A DNA stretch of 64,000 nucleotides from Azospirillum rugosum (GTDB lineage: Bacteria > Pseudomonadota > Alphaproteobacteria > Azospirillales > Azospirillaceae). This document shows positions 17,532 to 25,500 of the stretch, piece by piece; positions within the stretch are counted from its first letter, which is position 1; each line of letters starts with the position of its first letter. A program made the translations under genes and the position numbers. Location of the stretch: contig NZ_JAGINP010000010.1 of assembly GCF_017876155.1 (NCBI RefSeq), forward strand, positions 62,001 to 126,000, written 5' to 3'. The notes beneath the pieces are model-generated. The model made no database searches and was not told where the DNA came from. It was given only the letters and a program-made list of their open reading frames with translations.

Positions 17532-18686
17532 TCAGGCAGTCGCGGCGGCTTCATCGGCGGCGCAGGTCTGGCGGATGATCAGGGAGTAAAGGTCCACTGC
17601 CTGCTCGATCCGGCTCACCAGGCAATACTCGTCGGTCTGGTGCGCCATGGACGGCTCGCCGGGCCCCAGGATGACCGTCGGCGGGCTGCCGAGCACCTCG
17701 ACCAGCGCGCTGGCGTCGGAGAAATAGGCGGCGCCCCGCGGTTCGGGCCGGAATCCCAGCAGCGGCTCCGCCAGGGCGTAGACCCCCTGGATCCAGGGGT
17801 GCGCGGGGTCGGTCCAGATGTGCGGCATGCTGGCGGCCGTGCACAGGTCGTGCAGGTGCGGCTGCAGGTAATGGGTGATCTGGTCGCGGATGGCGCCGTG
17901 ATCCATGCCGGGGACGGTGCGGATGTCGATGCCCACCTCCGCCCAGTCGGGCACGGAGTTGATGTTCGCGCCGCCCCGCATGTTGCCCACGTTGATCGTC
18001 GGGCTGCCCAGAACCTCGTGGGGCTTCTGGTTGAACCCGAAGTCGGCCAGTTTGGTGACCATTTCGGCCCCCTGCACGACCGCGTTGACCCCCAGATGCG
18101 GCATCGAGCCGTGCGCCGTGACCCCCTTGGTGGAGGCCTTCAGCCACAGCGCCCCCTTGTGCCCGACCAGCGGGTAGTTCGACGTCGGCTCCCCGACCAC
18201 CACGCCCGCGACGGTGCCGAGATCGACGCCGAGCGTGACGAGATGCCGGGATCCCTCACAGCCGGTCTCCTCGCCGGCGGCCAGGATCAGCATCAGTCCG
18301 GCGCCGGGCTCCAGCCCGTCCAGGCTGCGCATCGCCGCGACCACGAAGGCCGCGACTCCGGCCTTCATGTCCGACGCGCCGCGCCCGTACAGCTTGTCGT
18401 CCCGGATGTCGCCGGCAAAGGGATCCGCCGACCAGGCCGCGTGGCCGAGGGGAACGGTGTCCAGATGCCCGAGGAAGCACAGCGTCCGCTCCGGGCGGCA
18501 GTCCCCGGCCCTGGCGATCAGGGTGGGACGGCCCGGCGAGAATTCGTGATAGGCGACGGCAAACCCGGCCGATTCGAGCAAGTCGCCCAGAAAGCGCGCG
18601 CAATGCGCTTCGTTTCCGGGAGGATTGACCGTGTCGTACGAAATCAGCCGGCGCGTCAGCGCCACGGCGTCCATGGCCTCAACCAA
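17532..18686 (-). CDS. M20 family metallopeptidase/deacylase (ArgE/DapE-like)
   Basis: A 384-residue zinc amidohydrolase. Metal and catalytic motifs are in order: LGHLDTVPLG, GRGASDMKAGVAAF, AAGEETGCEGSRHL, then a dimerisation domain and a C-terminal His region. Family members remove acyl groups from N-acyl amino acids or dipeptides. I prefer a TTG start at 18686, with AGGAGG 5 nt upstream, over the ATG four codons later. It is divergent from the XRE-cupin regulator and lies upstream of the NicX-like operon on the same strand. Together with the amino-acid-type importer it suggests hydrolysis of an N-acylated compound. Confidence 0.9.
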   Translation of the reverse strand: MVEAMDAVALTRRLISYDTVNPPGNEAHCARFLGDLLESAGFAVAYHEFSPGRPTLIARAGDCRPERTLCFLGHLDTVPLGHAAWSADPFAGDIRDDKLYGRGASDMKAGVAAFVVAAMRSLDGLEPGAGLMLILAAGEETGCEGSRHLVTLGVDLGTVAGVVVGEPTSNYPLVGHKGALWLKASTKGVTAHGSMPHLGVNAVVQGAEMVTKLADFGFNQKPHEVLGSPTINVGNMRGGANINSVPDWAEVGIDIRTVPGMDHGAIRDQITHYLQPHLHDLCTAASMPHIWTDPAHPWIQGVYALAEPLLGFRPEPRGAAYFSDASALVEVLGSPPTVILGPGEPSMAHQTDEYCLVSRIEQAVDLYSLIIRQTCAADEAAATA

Positions 18687-18831
18687 TCGGTCCTCCTGTC
18701 CGGGAAATGGGCGCGGCCTCAACGGCGCCTCGGCGGCGCCTCGGCGACGGCCTGAATGACGGCCTGCGCCGGTCTTGACCCGGCGCCGCGTTGCACGCCC
18801 ACTTAAAAGGGGCTTAACATCGCACCCGTTG

Positions 18832-18844
18832 TCAAGTACCTTGA
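18832..18844. promoter_or_regulatory. Likely XRE-cupin regulator operator, copy 2
   Basis: TCAAG-TAC-CTTGA in the divergent promoter between the M20 gene and the regulator gene, about 57 bp before the preferred regulator start. It is the twin of the site at 17426 and is well placed for autoregulation and for control of the M20 gene. Confidence 0.6.
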
Positions 18845-18901
18845 ATGACAGGAATGTGAGTGGCGCGTTCGGAAAGCGGACGCGGGAATGTGGGAAGTTC
18901 C

Positions 18902-19531
18902 ATGGTCGATGTTGCAGGTTTGGCGGCTTTGCCGCCGCATTTCGGGGACGATCCGGACCAGGCCGGGTCCGGACACATCCGCATCGGGGCGAAGCTGAAG
19001 CAGGCGCGCAAGGCGCAACGCCTCCGCATGCGGGAGCTGGCCGACCGGGTCGGCTGCTCCGAAAGCCTCATTTCGAAGATCGAAAACGACCGGATCACGC
19101 CGTCCCTTCAGATGCTCCACAAGATCGTCACGGAGCTTGGAACGTCCATCGGCGCGATGTTCGCCGAGAACAAGCCCGGCAACGACGTGGTGTCGCGCGA
19201 AGGGGAACGGCCGATCGTCAGCGTCGACGCCATCGGCCGGCAGGACGGGCAGGGCATCCGGCTCGAATGCCTCGTCCAGAACGGTGAACTGCTCTACGGG
19301 TCGATCCACATCGTCGATCCCGGCGGCAGCAGCGGCGGTTGCATTTCCCACGTCGGCGAAGAGGTCGGCTACGTCCTCGAAGGCGAAGTCGACATGACCA
19401 TCGGCGACCAGACCTACCGGTTGAAGAAGGGCGACTCCTTCTTTTTCCCGTCGGACAAGCCGCACGGCTACAGCAATCCGGGCAAAGTCGTTGCCCGCGT
19501 TCTTTGGGTCAACACGCCGTCGACCTTCTGA
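18902..19531 (+). CDS. XRE-family regulator with C-terminal cupin domain
   Basis: About 209 residues. An N-terminal helix-turn-helix (LKQARKAQRLRMRELADRVG, then SESLISKIENDRITPSLQML) is joined to a C-terminal cupin (SHVGEEVGYVLEGEVDMTIG, then GDSFFFPSDKPHG), a layout common in local regulators of catabolic operons such as the PuuR type. I chose the ATG at 18902 (GGGAAG upstream); a GTG at 18860 would add 14 residues. It is divergent from the M20 gene and upstream of a periplasmic binding protein. The cupin probably senses the pathway substrate. TCAAG-N3-CTTGA palindromes near both promoters are candidate binding sites. Confidence 0.92.
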   Translation: MVDVAGLAALPPHFGDDPDQAGSGHIRIGAKLKQARKAQRLRMRELADRVGCSESLISKIENDRITPSLQMLHKIVTELGTSIGAMFAENKPGNDVVSREGERPIVSVDAIGRQDGQGIRLECLVQNGELLYGSIHIVDPGGSSGGCISHVGEEVGYVLEGEVDMTIGDQTYRLKKGDSFFFPSDKPHGYSNPGKVVARVLWVNTPSTF

Positions 19532-19622
19532 ATTCGGCACGGCAACGACCATGCCCTGGGCCGTTTCGGCGAGGCGGCCCAACCCTCCTCTCGTGCCTCA
19601 AAGAAAACAGGGAGTCCGGTAC

Positions 19623-20444
19623 ATGGCTGGTGTGAGACAGATTCTGTCGACATGGATGAAGGCGGGCGCCATCGTCGCCGCGCTGCTGGTTCCGGCGCAT
19701 ATGGCCGCGGCGCAGGACAAGGCGCCCTCCGCGCTTGGCGAAATCCAGACGCGCGGCACCGTGCGCGTCGGCTGGGCGCCGTGGTACCCCTACGCCTTCA
19801 AGGACCCGCAGACCAACAAAATCTCCGGCCTGACCGTGGATCTGATCCAGGACATGGCGCAGTGGCTGAAGGTCGACGTGCAGTGGGTCGAGGACAGCTG
19901 GGGCACGATGATCGCTGGGCTCCAGGCCAACAAGTTCGACATGCTGATGCCGATGGCGGTCACCCTGCCGCGCGCCCAGGCCGCGACCTTCAGTGACTCC
20001 TTCATGAAGGTCAATCTGGGCGTGATGGTCCGCAAGGAAGATGCCGAGAAGTACAAGACCTGGGCCGATCTCGACCAGCCGGACACGACGATCGCGGTCG
20101 CGCTCGGCTCCAACACCGCGCTCTATGCCAAGCGCGTCTTCCAGAAGGCCAAGGTGATGGAAGCGAAGGGCGAGCCCGAGGCGGTCACCAGCACGCTGAC
20201 CCGCAAGAGCCAGGCCTGGGCCAGCACCTACGACGCGTTCAAGACGTCGGCCCCCGGGCGCGAGCAGCTGCATCTGGTCGCCGGCCCTCCCTTCGCCTTC
20301 AGCCCGGTGGCCCTGGTCGTCCGCCAGGGTGACTTCATCTTCCGGGACTGGGTCGACCATTTCCTGATGGAGGAAAAGACCTCGGGCGCGCTGCTGCGCA
20401 TTGTCCAGAAGTACGGCCTCGACGAAGGCGCCGTCATGAACTGA
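19623..20444 (+). CDS. Amino acid-type ABC transporter substrate-binding protein
   Basis: A 273-residue periplasmic protein with a signal peptide (about residues 1-31, ending HMAAAQ) and the SBP_bac_3 fold: GTVRVGWAPWYPYAF, GLTVDLIQDMAQWLKVDVQW, and later domain-II segments. It follows the XRE-cupin regulator by 91 bp in the same direction and is the likely binding protein for the HisM-type permease and GlnQ-type ATPase at 13.8-15.3 kb, which have no other partner in the window. A strong hairpin follows its stop. The ligand is unknown; the pathway genes suggest a small charged nitrogen compound. Confidence 0.92.
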   Translation: MAGVRQILSTWMKAGAIVAALLVPAHMAAAQDKAPSALGEIQTRGTVRVGWAPWYPYAFKDPQTNKISGLTVDLIQDMAQWLKVDVQWVEDSWGTMIAGLQANKFDMLMPMAVTLPRAQAATFSDSFMKVNLGVMVRKEDAEKYKTWADLDQPDTTIAVALGSNTALYAKRVFQKAKVMEAKGEPEAVTSTLTRKSQAWASTYDAFKTSAPGREQLHLVAGPPFAFSPVALVVRQGDFIFRDWVDHFLMEEKTSGALLRIVQKYGLDEGAVMN

Positions 20445-20459
20445 GGCATCCCCGTCGCT

Positions 20460-20498
20460 CAGTCGCCCCCGCGAGGCCGATCCTCGCGGGGGCGACTG
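20460..20498 (+). terminator. Hairpin after the binding-protein gene
   Basis: A perfect inverted repeat with 17-bp GC-rich arms (CAGTCGCCCCCGCGAGG and its complement) and a 5-nt loop, 16 bp beyond the stop codon at 20444. There is no U-run, so it may be an mRNA-stabilising or bidirectional terminator hairpin. Confidence 0.6.
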
Positions 20499-20770
20499 GG
20501 GCGGTCCCCGTTTCCCGGACCGTCGGATACGCTCGGTTCGCCCAGGATGAAGGACGGACCCGCCTGCGCTGGCGGCTCCGGCACGGCCAGACCGAGCGAG
20601 CGCTGGCGCTGGTCGGCGACACCCTGGCTGGCCTCGACGCCAGCCTGAAAGCCCCCGACAGCCCACCGAATGTTGACGGTGCGCACCGCCGTGATGAACG
20701 GCACGCTCGCCTCCGAGCCCGCGAGGGCCAGCGCAGCCACCACACCGCCGCCGGACCCTGTGCGCTGTGA
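20499..20770 (+). pseudogene. Possible ISKra4-like transposase C-terminal remnant
   Basis: An open frame without a start runs to a TGA at 20768. It contains RLRWRLRHGQTERALALVGD followed by TLAGLDASLK, which resembles the segment near the C-terminus of ISKra4-family transposases (WRLWHG...AL..). The typical downstream block of the family is not recognisable and no terminal inverted repeats are seen. I read it as a decayed insertion-sequence fragment filling the gap before the first RTX gene. The assignment is from memory of the family pattern and is tentative. Confidence 0.35.
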
Positions 20771-20789
20771 TGGAAAACGATCCGCCGAG

Positions 20790-20863
20790 AAATAAAATAA
20801 TAAAAATTGCTCGCCGTGGGTGGCGAGCTGAACATAATGCCGCCCGGGAATGCGCTTTAATCC
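20790..20863 (+). promoter_or_regulatory. 74-bp conserved upstream module of the first RTX gene
   Basis: The module starts with AAATAAAATAA, has GTG at position 31, GAACA at position 41 and ends TTTAATCC at positions 67-74. The same blocks at the same positions, without gaps, precede the other two RTX genes (27778-27851 and 39849-39922), while the DNA between the blocks differs. It ends 39 nt before the start codon. TTTAAT could be the -10 element, with the A-rich block as an activator site or UP element. Confidence 0.75.
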
Positions 20864-20902
20864 TTGTCGTAGGGAACATCCTACGAATACAAGGAGGTAA
20901 AT

Positions 20903-21499
20903 ATGCGAGTTGTTCCGAACGCGACCGAAGGTGCCGATGTCCTTCAGGGCACGTCTGTTGACGACACCTTCAATGGACTGGGCGGTGGCGACCAGATCTT
21001 CGGCGGTGCCGGCGCCGACACCATCAGCGGCAACGCCGGAAACGACGCGATCTACGCCGATGCCTATCCCGGCCAAACGGATCCCGGCTTGGGGACCGAT
21101 TTCGACGGCACGTGGAACCGCCTGTTCGGCGACGGTGGGGACGATGCGCTGGTCAGCGGGGCCGGGTACGACGACCTGTGGGGCGGTGTCGGCAACGACA
21201 CGCTGACCGGCGGGGCCGGCGTGGACTGGTTCGTGTTCGAGCCGGGCAGCGGCGTGGACACCGTCACCGACTTCACGCCGGGTGAGGACACCATCATCGT
21301 GATGGCGAACATGAACGGCACCGGCGAGCCCGTGCTCAGCCAGAACGCCGACGGCACGGTGGTGGACTTCGGCGGCGGCAACGCGGTGCTGCTGCAGGGC
21401 GTGGCGCTGTCCGAACTGCCGGCCGACGCCGTCGTCACCGCCCCCTACAGCGACGAGGCGTCCTTCTACACCACCGCGGTGGAGGCGCTTCTGGGCTGA
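20903..21499 (+). CDS. Short RTX calcium-binding protein, paralogue 1
   Basis: A 198-residue acidic protein without an N-terminal signal peptide. Glycine/aspartate nonapeptide repeats of the GGxGxDxhx type occur at about residues 26-50 (GGAGADTISGNAGNDAIY) and 84-107 (GGVGNDTLTGGAGVDWF), so it should fold on binding calcium outside the cell. The C-terminal 90 residues (DFTPGEDTIIV... to AVEALLG) are the expected uncleaved type I secretion signal. Residues 54-67 differ from the paralogues while the flanks are nearly identical. The ribosome site AAGGAGGT is strong. The likely exporter is at 28.0-31.1 kb. There is no catalytic domain, so it may be structural or regulatory. Confidence 0.88.
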   Translation: MRVVPNATEGADVLQGTSVDDTFNGLGGGDQIFGGAGADTISGNAGNDAIYADAYPGQTDPGLGTDFDGTWNRLFGDGGDDALVSGAGYDDLWGGVGNDTLTGGAGVDWFVFEPGSGVDTVTDFTPGEDTIIVMANMNGTGEPVLSQNADGTVVDFGGGNAVLLQGVALSELPADAVVTAPYSDEASFYTTAVEALLG

Positions 21500-21535
21500 T
21501 CGCCCCGGCTTCTCAGGGTTTGTGGTGGGAAACTC

Positions 21536-21570
21536 GGGCCCCGCGCGTTCCGCGCGGGGCCCTTTTTATT
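21536..21570 (+). terminator. Rho-independent terminator of RTX paralogue 1
   Basis: GGGCCCCGCGCG and its complement (21551-21562) face each other across TTC, followed by a T-rich tract. The same hairpin core, with matching flank GTGGTGGGAAACTC, follows the other two RTX genes. Confidence 0.9.
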
Positions 21571-21749
21571 GGTGGTCCGCCGGTTTTTCCAAGTAAAGCG
21601 CCTCGTCGAGTGCGAAACAATCTTTCAATATTCATGGGTTTCTGGTTGAGCATTCAACAGATGTCGCGTCCGCATTGGGGTGAAATGAACACATCCAGGG
21701 TTTTCGCCCGGATTTTCTTTCCATCCTAAACAAGGCAGGAGTTGCCCCA

Positions 21750-22442
21750 ATGTCCCAAGTCGAAGTGTCCGGCCAGGCTCAATATCCCTGGCAGAGCATC
21801 GTCTTCATCACCTCGACCTACGCCAACGGCGAGGTGCACACCGGATCCGGCGTGATGGTCGGCCCCAACGACGTCCTGACCGCGTCGCACGTCGTTTATG
21901 ACTCGACCACGGGCGAGAGCCCCGTCCAGGTCACCGTCACCCCGGCCTTCGACCCGTCCCCCTTCGAGGCGCCCTTCGGGAGCGTGGACGCGGTCTCCTG
22001 GCACTACAGCAACGGTTTCGATCCGAATGGCGACGGTCTGATCGTGTCCGGCAACGGCGGCAGCGGGCTGGAGGGTGTCGAACTCGACGCGGCCCTCCTC
22101 GATCTCGGCGTGCCGCTCGGCTACCAGACGGGGTGGATGGAGATCGATCCCACCTTCGTGTCCGGCGATGTCAACCTGACCGGGTTTCCCGACTTCTACG
22201 GCAACACCATGATGAACGACAGCGGCTGGGTGCAGGACAACCCGTTCGACGCCTTCATCGACATCAGCGGCATGGAGGTTCACCCCGGCAACTCCGGCGG
22301 GCCGCTCTGGTACGAGGAGAACGGCGTCGGCTACGTCGTCGGCCTGGTCTCGACAGGCGTGGCCGCCCACGACGTCGCGGCGAGCTATGGCTCTTTGCTC
22401 GCGTGGATGGACGGGAACGACCGTTTGATCGCGGCGGTCTGA
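21750..22442 (+). CDS. Trypsin-like serine protease without a signal peptide
   Basis: A 230-residue S1-fold endopeptidase. The triad is visible: His47 in LTASHVV, Asp113 in LDAALLDLG and Ser182 in HPGNSGGPLWY. It resembles V8/glutamyl-endopeptidase-type proteases. The N-terminus (MSQVEVSGQAQYPWQSI) has no signal peptide or obvious propeptide. It follows RTX paralogue 1 by 250 bp on the same strand, beyond a terminator. Close to a type I exporter, it may leave the cell by that route or act in the cytoplasm; I cannot tell which. A candidate target is an exported protein of this locus. AGGAG sits 8 nt before the ATG. Confidence 0.88.
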   Translation: MSQVEVSGQAQYPWQSIVFITSTYANGEVHTGSGVMVGPNDVLTASHVVYDSTTGESPVQVTVTPAFDPSPFEAPFGSVDAVSWHYSNGFDPNGDGLIVSGNGGSGLEGVELDAALLDLGVPLGYQTGWMEIDPTFVSGDVNLTGFPDFYGNTMMNDSGWVQDNPFDAFIDISGMEVHPGNSGGPLWYEENGVGYVVGLVSTGVAAHDVAASYGSLLAWMDGNDRLIAAV

Positions 22443-22443
22443 T

Positions 22444-22482
22444 ACCGAAGGCGTTTGATGGGTTCCATCAAACGCCTTCGGT
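22444..22482 (+). terminator. Hairpin between the protease and tpsA-like genes
   Basis: A perfect inverted repeat with 18-bp arms (ACCGAAGGCGTTTGATGG and its complement) and a 3-nt loop, directly after the protease stop. The tpsA-like gene converges on it, so it may end transcription from both sides. A smaller CACAGTGC/GCACTGTG hairpin follows at about 22497-22514. Confidence 0.75.
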
Positions 22483-22597
22483 TCAAACCCGACAGCACAG
22501 TGCGCGGCACTGTGCGAAAGGGTCATCCGGGCTCCGCCCGGTGCCGTCTTCGCCGGATCGGCACCGGGTGGGGCAGGAGGCGCGGTTCCATTCCGGG

Positions 22598-25500
22598 TCA
22601 CCCGCAACCGGGCGTTCCGGCCACGTGGAAGCGCAACGGCAGCTCCGACGCCGCGCCCGTCCCCCGGTGCGGGGCGCCCGGTTCACCGTTGCGGAAACCA
22701 CCGTAGGGGGAGGGCAGGGGGCCGGCGGGATCGAGCGGCAATCCGCCCCCGTTGCCGACGATCAGGCTGCTGCTCGCGCGTCCGCCCCGGCCGGCGCAGC
22801 TGTCGCGCAGCAGGTCCCGGGTGTTCAGGAAACTCTCGGGCAGTTTGACCAGGCTGCTGGCGATGGTGTTGTCGGGAGCCGGCGTGGAGATTGTGCCGGA
22901 CACGCTTTCGGCCGAGGACGCCTCGATCAGAGTGTCGGGGGTGGTCAGCAGCTGGTCGGCCCGAACGGTGATGTTGCCGCCGCCGCCCTTTTGCGCGTTC
23001 GCCTGGATGCGGCTGTTCTGCAGCACCACGAAAGGCGGGTCGATGACGATGTTGCCGCCGCTGCCCGTTCCGCCGGCCACCGACGTGGTGACCTCGCTGT
23101 TGCGCATATCGAGGAGCCGGCCGACCTGCACGGCGATGTCGCCGCCGTCCCCGGCCGCCGTCCGGGTTCGCACCGCCGCCCCGTCGAACGCCAGCGTGTC
23201 CGTTGCCGTGATCCGGATCGGTCCGCCGACGCCGGTGCCGAAATTCTCCGTGGCAACCAACCCATCGCGGTCCAGCCGAATGGTGCGGGCCTGCATGGTC
23301 ACAGCGCCGCCGTCGCCGGTCGCACCGGGGGCTGCGCTGCTGAAAATCCCGGTGAAGAAGGGCGAGCCGTTGCCGCTGATCGCAAGGGTATCGGCCTGAA
23401 CGAACACCGATCCGGCATCGCCCACACTGAAGGTGTTGGTGCCGATCTGGCCGGCGCTGGCGAGGGTCAGCGCCCCCGCCGCCGTGACCTTCACCGTTCC
23501 GGCCTGTCCTTCGGAACTCCCCACCGCGTTGCTGGAAATGCCCGTGAAGTCCGTGCCGGCGTTTCCCAGCACCATGAGGTTGCCGGCTCCGACCGTCACA
23601 GCCCCGGCGTTTCCCCGGCCATAGGTATCGCTGCTGATGAAACCGCCCGGGTTGAGGAGCAAGGTGCCGGCCGCCGTGACGCCGACCGTGCCGGCGCCGC
23701 CGCTGCCGTAGGTGTCGCTGCTGATCTGGCTGCGGTTCGTCAGGGACAGGGCATCGGTGGTCGCCACGTCGATGGTCCCGGCCCGTCCGCTTCCGTAGGT
23801 GTTGGTGAAGATGCCGGTGAAGGACTGGTCCGGATCGCCGGCGATCGTCAAGGTTCCGGCGCGCACCGTGACGGCGCCGCCGAGGCCGCTCCGGTAGGTT
23901 TCGCTGCTGATCCAGGTGCCGCCGCCGATCCGCAGGTCCCCGGCGGTTTGCACCCTCACCGTCCCGGCGTCGCCGGTCCCATAGGAATCGGACAGGATCG
24001 CGGTGGGGAGGTTGGTGCCGATGCCTTCCTCCAGCGCCAGGGAGCCGGCCGTGACGGCCACCGACCCGGCGTCGCCCGATCCGGCGGAGAAGCTGCTGAT
24101 CTGGCCGCCCCGGCTGAGCCGCAGCGGACCGGTGGTGCCGACCGTGACCGTTCCGGCGTGCCCGTCCGACCCGCGCAGGGCGTTGCTGGAAATGCCGGTG
24201 AAGCCCTCGCTGCCGGTGCCCGCGACCGACACGGAGCCGGCGGCGACGGTCACCGATCCGGCCCGCCCCTGGTCGTAGGTGTCGCTGCTGATCTGGGCGC
24301 GGTTGTCCAGCGACAGGGCTCCGCGCGTCGCCACGTCGATCGTTCCGGCCGGTCCGCTGCCGTAGGTGTTGGTGAAGATGCCGGTGAAGGGCTCTTGCGG
24401 GCTGCCCTCGATGCCGAGGGAGCCGGCGTGCACGGCGATGGATCCGCCGTTTCCGCTCCGGTACGTCTCGCTGCTGATCCAGGCCCCCGTGCCGATCCGC
24501 AAGGCGCCATCGGTCTGCACGCGGATGGTCCCGGCGTTCCCGATGTCGTAGGCGTCCGACAGGATGCCGGTCGGCCGGGCGGCGTCGCCGCGTTCCATCG
24601 AGAGCGACCCGGCTGAGACGCTCACCGCGCCCGCATTGCCCTTGTCATCGGAGATGCTGCGGATCTGGCCGCCCCCGACCAGGGTGAGGGGACCGGCCGC
24701 GGTGACGGACACCGTGCCGGCGTTGCCGCGGCCGCCTTGCTCCACGTCGCTCGAGACGCCGGTGAAGGCGTTGGCGCCGACGCCGTCCACGGTCAGGGAG
24801 CCTGCCGCAACCGTGACCGCCCCCGCGTTGCCGCCGCCGAAGGTGTCGCTGCTGATGAAGCCTCCGCTGTTCACCGTCAGGGGGCCGGTCGCGGTGACCG
24901 ACACGGTGCCCGCGTTGCCCTCGGCGTCGCTCCGCGCGTTGCTGGAAATGCCGGTGAGGTTCTTGCCGTTGTTGCCGGTGACGGACAGCGAGCCGGCGGT
25001 CACCGACACCGCGCCGGCGTTGCCTTCGGTGTGCGTGTCCGTGGTGATCAGCCCCCCGCGGCTGAGGTCGAGGTGCCCGTCCACGGCGACGTTCACCCTC
25101 CCGGCGGAACCCAGCGCGAATGGCTCCGCGCTGCTGCCGATGCCCGTGCGCAGCGAGGTCCCCTCGGCCCCGGCGATGGTCAGCGACCCGGCCCGGACGA
25201 TCACGTCGCCGGCGTTCCCGATGCCGAAGGTGTTGCTGCCGATCTCGCCGGAGCGGAGCAGCGCGAGCGGGCCGGTGGTGACGACCGTGACCGTACCGGC
25301 GTGGCCGGACGAGCCGAATTCCGCGTTGCTCGTGATGCCGGTAAAGCCCTGGCCGTTCGTGCCGGTGACCGACAGGCTGTCGGCCTGCACCGACACGGAC
25401 CCGGCGGTCCCTTGCGAGAAGGTGATGCTGCTGAGTTGCGCGAGCGGGCCGGAAAGGTCGATGCTGCGGGCCCGGACGTCCACGAGCCCGGCGTTGCCGG

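Noticed and set aside
14969-17578. An 869-codon plus-strand open frame
   Set aside because: It is antisense to the permease, hydrolase and NicX-like genes, which have clear motifs; long open frames on the opposite strand are usual at this GC content.
22133-24616. An 827-codon plus-strand open frame
   Set aside because: It overlaps the protease gene in another frame and runs antisense to tpsA; no start signal or protein-like motif.
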